Shown piece after piece: positions 7,927-14,385 of a DNA stretch of 20,651 nt. Source of the DNA: a virus. The position numbers were made by a program, and so were the translations under genes. Where the stretch lies: the IMG/VR virus record IMGVR_UViG_3300034073_003883, positions 1 to 20,651 of that record; one strand, given 5' to 3'. The number at the start of each line of letters is the position of its first letter. Position 1 is the stretch's first letter. The notes under the pieces were generated by a model. That model was not told the DNA's origin, did not search any database, and was given only the letters and a program-made list of their open reading frames with translations.

Positions 7927-9639
7927 TCAAACTACGTTCTTTTTTATTATGTAATTATGAACTACAAGTATATCCATTTCACAATTTAAAAAAGTTTTAA
8001 TTGCCGTTTCTGGATCTAAAACCATCGTTTGGTCTTTTAAATTAAATGAAGTGTTTAAAACTATTGGATATCCATTATCAACATTTAATTGTTTAAGAAG
8101 TGCATACATTCTTCTATGTTGTTTCATATTTACAGTTTGTATTCGTGCACTACCATCTACGTGAGTTATTGCAGGTAAATAACTTCTATGTTCTTCTTTA
8201 ACCTTTACAACTTGATTCATGTAAGGAACTGGAAACTTATAATCAAAATATTTTGTTAATTCTTCTTCTTTAACAATAGGTGCAAATGGACGGAATCCTT
8301 CACGTTTTTTTACAACTCTATTCAATCGTTGTTTCATTTGCGGGTCACGTGGATTTGCTAAAATTGAACGATTACCAAGAGCACGAGAACCAAATTCCAT
8401 TCTACCTTCGAACCAACCAACAACATTTCCATCTGTTATTTCTTTACTTATAATTGGAATTATTTCACTATTATTTTTAAACTCATAATAGATGTAATCT
8501 TTATACTTTTCTAATATAGGTAATACCGTTTCATTAGACCAATACGGTCCTAAAAAAGGATTGACGTTTTCAGGTCTATCTTTAATACCCGACTCTGTGT
8601 AATAATAAAAAAGAGCAGCTCCAATTGCCGAACCAGCGTCAGATGGTGCAGGTGGAATCCATATATTTTTATAATTTGTTTTTTCTAAAATTTTACCATT
8701 TGCAGTTCCATTATAAACACATCCCCCGCTAAGGCAAAGATTATGTGTTGGATTATTAACATATAATTTATTTAGTAGTCTAAAAAAGTAGTGCTCATAT
8801 TCATGTTGAAGAGTTGCAGCTAAATCTTTGTGATCTTGTGTAATCGGGTCTTCTGGTAATCTATTTGAAATTCCTAAAACATCAATTAATTTTTGATTAA
8901 ACATATTCTCATCAGACCAATCATACGTAAAATACTTCATATTAATTTTAAAACCACCGTCATCTGTTGGTGTAATTAACTTTGAAAATTTAGAAAGATA
9001 TTTTTTATAATCACCATAAGGTGCAAGTCCCATAACTTTATATTCACCTTCATTTGGTTTAAAACCCAAAAATGCGGTAATTGTTGAATATAACATACCC
9101 AACGAATGGGGAAATTTAATTGATTCAATTTTACTTATTACATTCGATTCTGCATAAAATAAAGCAGTGGTATCCCATTCACCCACACCATCTACTGAAA
9201 GAATTGCTGACTTTTCAAAAGGTGATGTGTAATATGCATATGCAGCGTGAGAGTGATGATGACTTCCATAAACAATTTTAACATCATCGCGTGTTATATC
9301 AGTCATCAATTTTTGATGTTCTGATATTTGATTTTTATTTCTTGAATATATTGAATTTCTTTTAAATAAATTTTTAAACCCACCCCTTTGTAATGACTTT
9401 TCGATTCTATCAAGTTTTTCAAATGGATTTTCATAGAAACAAATGGCATAGATATCAGAACCAGTTATTGAATTATTATTTAATAACCAATTAATTGAAT
9501 TAGAAGGAAATGAAGAGTCATGTTTTATTCCTGTAAATCGTTCTTCTTCTACTGCTCCTAAAACTATTCCATTTTTAATTAATGCTGCTGCTGAATCATG
9601 ATAACCAGCAGAAATTCCAAGTATATATTTATCAATCAT
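7927..9639 (-). CDS. O-carbamoyltransferase, NodU/TobZ/CmcH family
   Basis: A 570-aa full-length member of the family that transfers a carbamoyl group from carbamoyl phosphate, through an ATP-derived carbamoyl-adenylate, to a hydroxyl of an acceptor. The N-terminal Kae1-like ASKHA domain opens with ILGISAGYHDSAAALIKNG (7-24). The metal-binding HHHSHAA motif is at 127-133, followed by SVDGVGEWDTT (148-158) and NEGEYKVMGLAPYG (196-209). SGGCVYNGTANG is near 304-315 and PAPSDAGSAIGAAL near 330-343. The C-terminal YrdC-like domain carries EFGSRALGNRSILANPRD. The acceptor is not deducible; phage homologues are suspected of modifying DNA bases or cell-surface glycans. The start overlaps the sigma gene's stop by 8 bp, and the gene is closed by a terminator, so it is co-transcribed with the sigma gene. 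Confidence 0.93.
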   Translation of the reverse strand: MIDKYILGISAGYHDSAAALIKNGIVLGAVEEERFTGIKHDSSFPSNSINWLLNNNSITGSDIYAICFYENPFEKLDRIEKSLQRGGFKNLFKRNSIYSRNKNQISEHQKLMTDITRDDVKIVYGSHHHSHAAYAYYTSPFEKSAILSVDGVGEWDTTALFYAESNVISKIESIKFPHSLGMLYSTITAFLGFKPNEGEYKVMGLAPYGDYKKYLSKFSKLITPTDDGGFKINMKYFTYDWSDENMFNQKLIDVLGISNRLPEDPITQDHKDLAATLQHEYEHYFFRLLNKLYVNNPTHNLCLSGGCVYNGTANGKILEKTNYKNIWIPPAPSDAGSAIGAALFYYYTESGIKDRPENVNPFLGPYWSNETVLPILEKYKDYIYYEFKNNSEIIPIISKEITDGNVVGWFEGRMEFGSRALGNRSILANPRDPQMKQRLNRVVKKREGFRPFAPIVKEEELTKYFDYKFPVPYMNQVVKVKEEHRSYLPAITHVDGSARIQTVNMKQHRRMYALLKQLNVDNGYPIVLNTSFNLKDQTMVLDPETAIKTFLNCEMDILVVHNYIIKKNVV

Positions 9640-10405
9640 AACCTAAATAATCTTCACTGTCAAAATAATCATCATCAAAAGAATTACTTCCACTCCAAAA
9701 AATGTTTTTACCATTTTTTATATCACCATACTCTAAATATTGATTTAATAGTATTTTTTGATGTTCTTTCATTACATTTACAACTTTGGTAATATAATGA
9801 GTTTTACAATCAGTCATTTCTCTGATTAAAAGATATAAATGTTTTTTATTAAAGTTTTCAATATAATCAGACCTTCTGAATAACTCTAATACTGCGTCCG
9901 CTATTTGAATATCCCTTTTTTTTGAAAAAACATGGGTCAAATTTCTATCCCAATATTCTAACATTAAATCTTTGAATTCCTTAAACTCTGTTGCCTCCTC
10001 TTCTTCATAAAAATCATTTTCAGGATTCCAAGTTGAGGGCATTTCAGAGATAAGAGCGTTTTTCTTCCACCTTTTATAATTTCCATTGTTTTTAAGAATC
10101 AAGTGATTTTTTGCAACAATAGTAAAATATGAAAAAGCTCGACCTTTTCCTTCTTTATACATATGGAGTTTTTCAACCATTGTTGAAACAACTTCAACTT
10201 GTATATCTTCCTTTGAAACATCAAAATATTGAAACTTAAACGTATTAATTACGTTTTCTGCAAGTTTTTCAAAAGGATATTTAATCCTTTCTTGATATAT
10301 TTTTGAACGTTTGTATGGGTCTTTTGTTTTATTATACTCTATAATCGCTTGTTGTGCTTCACTTCCAAAATAAACTTTTGATTTTTTCTTTCTTTGTTTT
10401 ATCAT
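9632..10405 (-). CDS. Late-transcription sigma factor, T4 gp55-like
   Basis: A 257-aa protein resembling T4 gp55, the small sigma-70-related factor that redirects host RNA polymerase to late promoters (T4 gp55 is 185 aa). The region YQERIKYPFEKLAENVINTF (about residues 38-57) and the following helices DIQVEVVSTMVEKLHMYKEGKGRAFSYFTIVAKNHLI (interrupted here for length; about 67-103) match the sigma region 2 core, with the aromatic-rich GRAFSYFTIVAKN typical of the -10 recognition helix. A C-terminal acidic tail (SFDDDYFDSEDYLG) could bind a sliding clamp or co-activator, as gp55 does with gp45; this is inference. It overlaps the preceding gene by 4 bp (ATGA). Its likely targets are the TATTTATA motifs in front of the virion genes. 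Confidence 0.85.
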   Translation of the reverse strand: MIKQRKKKSKVYFGSEAQQAIIEYNKTKDPYKRSKIYQERIKYPFEKLAENVINTFKFQYFDVSKEDIQVEVVSTMVEKLHMYKEGKGRAFSYFTIVAKNHLILKNNGNYKRWKKNALISEMPSTWNPENDFYEEEEATEFKEFKDLMLEYWDRNLTHVFSKKRDIQIADAVLELFRRSDYIENFNKKHLYLLIREMTDCKTHYITKVVNVMKEHQKILLNQYLEYGDIKNGKNIFWSGSNSFDDDYFDSEDYLGYD

Positions 10406-10662
10406 ATAATATTTTTAAGATTTTCTATAATATCTTTAATTTCTTTAAAAGATGATCCAACTTCATCATCGGATTCAAAAGAACCACGTAAGTCTGCATT
10501 CTGCATATCTTCGTAGGCCTTTTCAATTTTAATTTGAATGTCTTCAAGTGTTTCTATAAGAGTATCCTCTAATTGTTCGTTCTGCAAAAGTAAATTTCGA
10601 ACAATAAATAAAAGAGTAAGGGTAGAGAGAGTTAGTATTACTGTAATTATTTCAAGTATCAT
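10402..10662 (-). CDS. Small single-pass membrane protein with coiled-coil tail
   Basis: An 86-aa protein with an N-terminal membrane helix (about 4-26, LEIITVILTLSTLTLLFIV) and a charged helical domain behind it. The tail contains ADLRGSFESDDEVGSSFKEI (about 56-75), a motif that looks conserved enough to be functional, although I cannot name its family. The gene is coupled on both sides: TAATG with the lytic transglycosylase upstream and ATGA with the sigma gene downstream. Pairing with a cell-wall enzyme suggests a lysis accessory or inner-membrane spanin-like part. That is a guess from context. Confidence 0.75.
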   Translation of the reverse strand: MILEIITVILTLSTLTLLFIVRNLLLQNEQLEDTLIETLEDIQIKIEKAYEDMQNADLRGSFESDDEVGSSFKEIKDIIENLKNII

Positions 10663-11171
10663 TATGGTGCTATTTCTAAGTGATTATTTACTTTATTCCA
10701 ATATTTATCAGTTGATTTTTTTTGAAGTCCATTAGGACCACCATTCCATGTTCTTGCAATTGCTTCATAGTCATCAAACCCACCATGATAGTAATCAACA
10801 AATATTAAAAACATTTCAACCGATTTTTCTTCATCATATCTGTCTGAATACGTATATCGTTTTGGTTTACCTTGAAGTCTCAAAATTCTATTTACATCGT
10901 CAACCATTACTGGTCTAATCTGTAAAATCCCAATAGATGGCCCTCCTTTTAAATGAGTATCACCAACTGCTCTTGGATTTCCATTTGATTCAACTTCAAT
11001 TAATGCGTTTAACAAGTCTTTATAATATTCATCAGTTTGTGATTCATCTAAAATTTCAAAATTTTCTAAATCTTCATCAATTTTTATATCATAACTTAAA
11101 ATTAATCTTGAGGTGGTAAATACTGCAATAAATAAAAAAATAATACTATATATAAGTTTTTTATTATTCAT
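10662..11171 (-). CDS. Membrane-anchored lytic transglycosylase (SLT-like)
   Basis: A 169-aa protein with an N-terminal signal anchor (about 5-25) and a lysozyme-like SLT domain. The catalytic motif is IEVESNGNPRAVGD (58-71), with Glu61 as the likely acid/base, followed by GPSIGILQIRP (77-87) and, near the C-terminus, ARTWNGGPNG, all standard for GH23-type transglycosylases. The enzyme would cleave the glycan chains of peptidoglycan from the periplasmic side. A GGAG Shine-Dalgarno sequence lies 9 nt before the ATG. The uncleaved hydrophobic N-terminus means it could act as a SAR-type endolysin or as a membrane-held transglycosylase; which one is open. No holin is evident in the window. Confidence 0.88.
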   Translation of the reverse strand: MNNKKLIYSIIFLFIAVFTTSRLILSYDIKIDEDLENFEILDESQTDEYYKDLLNALIEVESNGNPRAVGDTHLKGGPSIGILQIRPVMVDDVNRILRLQGKPKRYTYSDRYDEEKSVEMFLIFVDYYHGGFDDYEAIARTWNGGPNGLQKKSTDKYWNKVNNHLEIAP

Positions 11172-11216
11172 AGAATTTCTCCGTTTGAATAAATTAAAAA
11201 AATAAAAAATATAGAA

Positions 11217-11462
11217 TCAGGCCTCGCCTGGCTTTCCAAAATACGGAATAAATGGTATTTTTTCCGCGGTTTCTACATTTTTTATCATAACATCAACTTT
11301 TTCACGCATAAAATTTACATTAACTTTAACTCTTTCTTGAAGGTCTTCTTTTGAAATAATACCATAATCAACTATAACTTCACATAAAGTTTGATTGATT
11401 ATTTCTTGTTCAAGAATCCTATTTAAGAGTTTTTCTATTATTTGGGTTGATATTGAGTTCAT
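11217..11462 (-). CDS. Small helical protein, unknown
   Basis: An 81-aa protein with no recognised domain. It starts with a helical segment (TQIIEKLLNRILEQEIINQT), followed by VIVDYGIISKEDLQERV, which reads like a helix-turn-helix or small oligomerisation domain, then a basic helix and a short tail PYFGKPGEA. The chosen ATG at 11462 lies 44 nt inside the preceding gene in another frame, unusually deep for this phage. No alternative ATG occurs before residue 52, so the long overlap is accepted. No Shine-Dalgarno sequence is seen. Confidence 0.65.
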   Translation of the reverse strand: MNSISTQIIEKLLNRILEQEIINQTLCEVIVDYGIISKEDLQERVKVNVNFMREKVDVMIKNVETAEKIPFIPYFGKPGEA

Positions 11463-11676
11463 TTAGTAATTGTCTAATTGTCTCCGGCTCATCATCTCCA
11501 TAAATTAAATCACCAAAGGCTTTTTTGATTGAATTGTTTGTATACCCCAAAGATGATGCCAATCTCACACACATAACTTTATATTCCTGAATATTCATAT
11601 CATCAGGAACTGTGAATTCTATTTTTGAAGCTTCACGATTGTGTTCTTCATTTAAAATAAATATAAGTTTTGCCAT
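11419..11676 (-). CDS. Small acidic protein, unknown
   Basis: An 85-aa protein that begins with a beta strand (AKLIFILNEEHN) and continues IEFTVPDDMNIQEYKVMCVRLASSLGYTNNSIKKAFGD, a strand followed by two helices. The LGY.NNSIKKAFG segment resembles a small DNA- or protein-binding helix pair, but I cannot assign a family. It lies 12 nt downstream of the peptide deformylase gene and belongs to the same transcript. Its 3' end overlaps the next gene by 44 nt. Confidence 0.65.
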   Translation of the reverse strand: MAKLIFILNEEHNREASKIEFTVPDDMNIQEYKVMCVRLASSLGYTNNSIKKAFGDLIYGDDEPETIRQLLNELNINPNNRKTLK

Positions 11677-11688
11677 ATTTAATACTTT

Positions 11689-12309
11689 TTAAAGGATTTC
11701 AACAAATGGTGAGTTAAATTCACCCTTGCTATTACGAACAAATTTATATTTAACGAACTCGGTTGACCCGTCTTCTAATCTAACCATAACTCGTTCATTT
11801 CTTTTGGGAGTGGTTGATTTGTATGTTCTGTTATATCTTCTTTCAATATCTGTAATTAGAATACCATTTAAGTGGTCTAATTCGTGTTGAGCAACCACAC
11901 ACTCTAACATTCCCTCATCATTCCAAAAATCTTCAGGTGTTTCCCAATTTTCTTTATCAGGTGAAAATAATACAGTTCCCAAATTGTCACATTCTACTGT
12001 AAATGTTTTATATCTGATAGTATTAACAGGACTTCTCATTGTTCTTGGGATAGAAAGACAAGATTCTCTATATACAACACTTTCCTGACTCGTTTCAACT
12101 ATCCTTGGATTGATTAAAACCAGAGGTTCTTTAACATTTATAATACAAGCACGGTATGGCAATCCAAGTTGATTTGCAGACATTCCAATTCCACCAAATC
12201 GCCTCAAACTCTTTTCTAATGTATTTGAAATGTTGTCAATTTGTTCTTGTGTAAATTGAGATTGATTTACTTCTCTTCGGAGAGATTCTTTGTTTTTGTT
12301 TAATTTCAT
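11689..12309 (-). CDS. def: Peptide deformylase
   Basis: A 206-aa enzyme that removes the formyl group from the N-terminal methionine of new proteins. All three family motifs are present: GIGMSANQLG (40-49; motif 1), ESCLSIP (82-88; motif 2, where most bacterial enzymes have EGCLS) and QHELDHLNG (141-149; motif 3). The metal ligands are Cys84, His142 and His146, with Glu143 catalytic. It is longer than typical phage versions because of an acidic insert (about 115-133) and a C-terminal extension (about 165-206). Phages of aquatic bacteria often carry deformylases, possibly to keep host photosystem or virion proteins processed. It is the first gene after a strong sigma-70 promoter and has no obvious Shine-Dalgarno sequence. 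Confidence 0.93.
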   Translation of the reverse strand: MKLNKNKESLRREVNQSQFTQEQIDNISNTLEKSLRRFGGIGMSANQLGLPYRACIINVKEPLVLINPRIVETSQESVVYRESCLSIPRTMRSPVNTIRYKTFTVECDNLGTVLFSPDKENWETPEDFWNDEGMLECVVAQHELDHLNGILITDIERRYNRTYKSTTPKRNERVMVRLEDGSTEFVKYKFVRNSKGEFNSPFVEIL

Positions 12310-12344
12310 AAAATAATTTTTGATATTTTAGTTAAGTATATTAT

Positions 12345-12373
12345 AATATAAACATTTATTTTTTAAATGTCAA
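12345..12373 (-). promoter_or_regulatory. Sigma-70-type promoter before the deformylase gene
   Basis: On the minus strand a perfect -35 TTGACA (12373-12368), a 17-nt spacer and a -10 TATATT (12350-12345). The -35 overlaps the last codons of the cytidylyltransferase gene. The expected start of transcription is about 30 nt before the deformylase ATG. This would allow host polymerase to read the deformylase-to-carbamoyltransferase unit before late factors exist. Confidence 0.8.
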
Positions 12374-12843
12374 GTTGCTGAATTGGAATATTTTTCCAAC
12401 AACCAAGATGATGATTGAATCTTATCACCAAGTCCCCAAACAAGATCAATACCCAATGACCTACAAGTTTCAGTTTCAACATTATCAGTTGGTAATCTGT
12501 CTCCTCCGTTTCCAAAGGCCAGATCACCGATTTTATATTCACCATATAATCTTTTATATCTGTTTATTGAATGGTCTATAAAATCAATTGCCGTAGTGTC
12601 ATCAGGTATTCTTGGATTCATTACATAAACATGGTCAACACATTTTAAATTTTCTATGATAAATTTCCGTTCTTCACTATCCATAAAAAATTTACCTTTT
12701 TTGTTTTTTAGCCAGAAATCTGAGTTTAACCCGACCCATAATTCATCTGCCAATTCTTTTCCACGATTAAGGGCTTCAATATGTCCTTTATGAACAGGAT
12801 CAAATCCCCCACTTATCAACATAACTTTATATTTTTTTTTCAT
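12370..12843 (-). CDS. Cytidylyltransferase-like nucleotidyltransferase
   Basis: A 157-aa enzyme of the HxGH nucleotidyltransferase superfamily. The N-terminus VMLISGGFDPVHKGHIEALN holds the nucleotide-binding GGFDPVHKGH (about 12-21). The second conserved region appears as SSSWLL near the C-terminus, in the place of the ISST-type motif. Size and motifs resemble glycerol-3-phosphate cytidylyltransferase (TagD) and the RfaE C-terminal domain, which activate small phosphates with CTP or ATP. The substrate is unknown. A GFDPVHxGH motif also occurs in NMN adenylyltransferases, so NAD metabolism is an alternative. AAGGA lies before the ATG, and the start overlaps the preceding gene by 17 bp. Confidence 0.82.
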   Translation of the reverse strand: MKKKYKVMLISGGFDPVHKGHIEALNRGKELADELWVGLNSDFWLKNKKGKFFMDSEERKFIIENLKCVDHVYVMNPRIPDDTTAIDFIDHSINRYKRLYGEYKIGDLAFGNGGDRLPTDNVETETCRSLGIDLVWGLGDKIQSSSWLLEKYSNSAT

Positions 12844-13027
12844 TTTCCTTTTCCTTATATTCTAACCATTCCATATAACCCATGTCGGGTAAATCCATAA
12901 TTTTTTTCTCACTTTTTTTTTGTAAGAAATCTATTTCTTGTTGCAATTTTTGTATTTTTTCTTTATCTTCTTGTGTTTGATGTTCCTTCATTTTAATGTA
13001 TAATATTTCTTTATATAAATTTTCCAT
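12827..13027 (-). CDS. Small coiled-coil protein, unknown
   Basis: A 66-aa, highly charged protein that is almost entirely helical: KEHQTQEDKEKIQKLQQEI forms a coiled coil (about 14-42) and is followed by MDLPDMGYMEWLEYKEKENE. No family is recognised. It is a real gene by context: its ATG shares one base with the SpeD stop (TAATG) and its end overlaps the next gene by 17 bp. It may be a small adaptor for one of its neighbours, which is inference only. Confidence 0.65.
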   Translation of the reverse strand: MENLYKEILYIKMKEHQTQEDKEKIQKLQQEIDFLQKKSEKKIMDLPDMGYMEWLEYKEKENEKKI

Positions 13028-13371
13028 TAAATACCTCTTTTAATATATTGATTTGTATATTTTGTCGGTGAAAACAAATCAATTAAATTTCTTGTAATAT
13101 TTTGACCTATTTTAAAATCACCACAAGTAAAAACATCAAGTGCGGCATACTCACTTTCTGGCCAAGTGTGGATGCTAACATGAGATTCTGCAATTAAAAT
13201 AATACCCGAAACTCCTTGTGGTGAAAATTTATGAAAGTTATCATTAATATAAGTTGCCCCACTTTCTCTAACACAACTTACCATTCCTTCTTGAATATAT
13301 TCTAAATTATCCAAAATTTTAGAATTTACTCCATTTAACTCTAACAAAAAATGATGTGAAATTGTTTCCAA
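13027..13371 (-). CDS. speD: S-adenosylmethionine decarboxylase (class 1B, bacterial type)
   Basis: A 114-aa proenzyme that cleaves itself to generate a pyruvoyl cofactor and then decarboxylates S-adenosylmethionine to the aminopropyl donor for spermidine. The self-cleavage motif AESHVSIHTWPE is at 61-72, with cleavage expected between Glu62 and Ser63. Ser63, His68 and Cys83 have the same numbering as I recall for the Thermotoga maritima enzyme, which supports the start. The start codon is TTG at 13371-13369: the nearby upstream ATG is out of frame and reaches a stop after 11 codons. AAAGG lies 7 nt before the TTG and AGGAG further up. No spermidine synthase gene is in the window, so decarboxylated SAM must be used by a host or distant phage enzyme. 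Confidence 0.95.
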   Translation of the reverse strand: METISHHFLLELNGVNSKILDNLEYIQEGMVSCVRESGATYINDNFHKFSPQGVSGIILIAESHVSIHTWPESEYAALDVFTCGDFKIGQNITRNLIDLFSPTKYTNQYIKRGI

Positions 13372-13398
13372 TTCATAGCCTTTCTCCTATAATAAGTT

Positions 13399-14385
13399 TT
13401 AATTTGATAATGGTATCTTTATTGACGGGTGAGATTGATAGTTTTGAATTTGGTAATCAAACTCACCATTTAAAATATCTACATTAGATACTTTTACGGT
13501 AGGTAACTCAAAAGGTACTCTACCTAACTGATCCATAACTCCTTCAACTTGATTAACGTAAATATGAACATCACCTAAATTACAAATCAATTCATCAGGA
13601 ATCATGTTCACTTCTTTACCTAAAAGTTCCAAAAGCATACCATAGGATGCAAGATTGAATGGAAGTCCAAGAGGAACATCATTACTTCTCATATTGAACA
13701 TTAGAGATATTGCTCTTTGAGGTATATTTTGTTTATCACACATTTCATCATTTACTACTTCACCCAACTCAAAATTACCTAATCTCATTCTTTCTTGTAT
13801 AGAAAGTTCTCTCGTGTATACTTGAAAGCCGTAATGGCAAGGTGGTAAAGTCATATAGGGAAGGTCATTTACATTCCATGCACTGACCACCAATCTTCTA
13901 CTATCTGGATTTGTTTTTAATTGTTCTATTAGATTTTTGATTTGGTCTATTCCATTCCAATCTCTCCATTGCTTACCATAGATAGGGCCTAAATATCCCC
14001 ACTCATCATTAAAAGCATCGTCTGTTTTAATTCTTTCAATAAACTCTTTCATAGTATTGGGGAGTTTATATTCATCTTGATAAGACGTTCTTAAAGTAGA
14101 AGTTGCATCCAAATAATACTTAAAGGCATCACCATTCCAGATATTACAACCATTTTCGTTGAGATAACGAACATCTGTTCTTCCTTTCAGAAACCATTTT
14201 AGTTCAGCCATCACAGAACCGATGGCCATTTTCTTTGTAGTAAGAAGTGGGAATCCTTCAGCCATCTGATGTCTTATTTGGTAACCAAAAATAGAAAGTG
14301 TTTTTCCATTTCTAGTTTCTTTTTCTACTCCATTATCTAAAATATCTTGTAGTAGATTTTGATATTGTAAATCTAAATTATTCAT
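13399..14385 (-). CDS. thyA: Thymidylate synthase, ThyA type
   Basis: Methylates dUMP to dTMP with methylene-tetrahydrofolate. The 328-aa protein has FPLLTTKKMA (45-54), GPIYGKQWRDW (133-143), the phosphate-binding SRR (162-164), the catalytic PPCH with Cys183 (181-184), MRSNDVPLGLPFNLASYG (232-249) and GDVHIYVNQ (271-279). Asn244 in GLPFN is the residue that favours a uracil base over cytosine, so dUMP is the likely substrate. Oddities are an insert of about 30 residues (191-224) between the catalytic Cys and the RS-D motif, and a C-terminus ending PLSN where most enzymes have an Ala-Val/Ile end; both raise the possibility of a dUMP-modifying variant. The gene overlaps the helicase gene by 4 bp (ATGA). 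Confidence 0.92.
   Translation of the reverse strand: MNNLDLQYQNLLQDILDNGVEKETRNGKTLSIFGYQIRHQMAEGFPLLTTKKMAIGSVMAELKWFLKGRTDVRYLNENGCNIWNGDAFKYYLDATSTLRTSYQDEYKLPNTMKEFIERIKTDDAFNDEWGYLGPIYGKQWRDWNGIDQIKNLIEQLKTNPDSRRLVVSAWNVNDLPYMTLPPCHYGFQVYTRELSIQERMRLGNFELGEVVNDEMCDKQNIPQRAISLMFNMRSNDVPLGLPFNLASYGMLLELLGKEVNMIPDELICNLGDVHIYVNQVEGVMDQLGRVPFELPTVKVSNVDILNGEFDYQIQNYQSHPSIKIPLSN

Noticed and set aside
7862-7930. Longer start (ATG at 7930) for the 136-aa gene
   Set aside because: It would translate through a perfect terminator hairpin and overlap the previous stop; the 23 extra residues have no domain character.
12363-12545. Minus-strand 60-aa frame inside the cytidylyltransferase gene
   Set aside because: It overlaps a gene with clear HxGH motifs in another frame and has no start signal.
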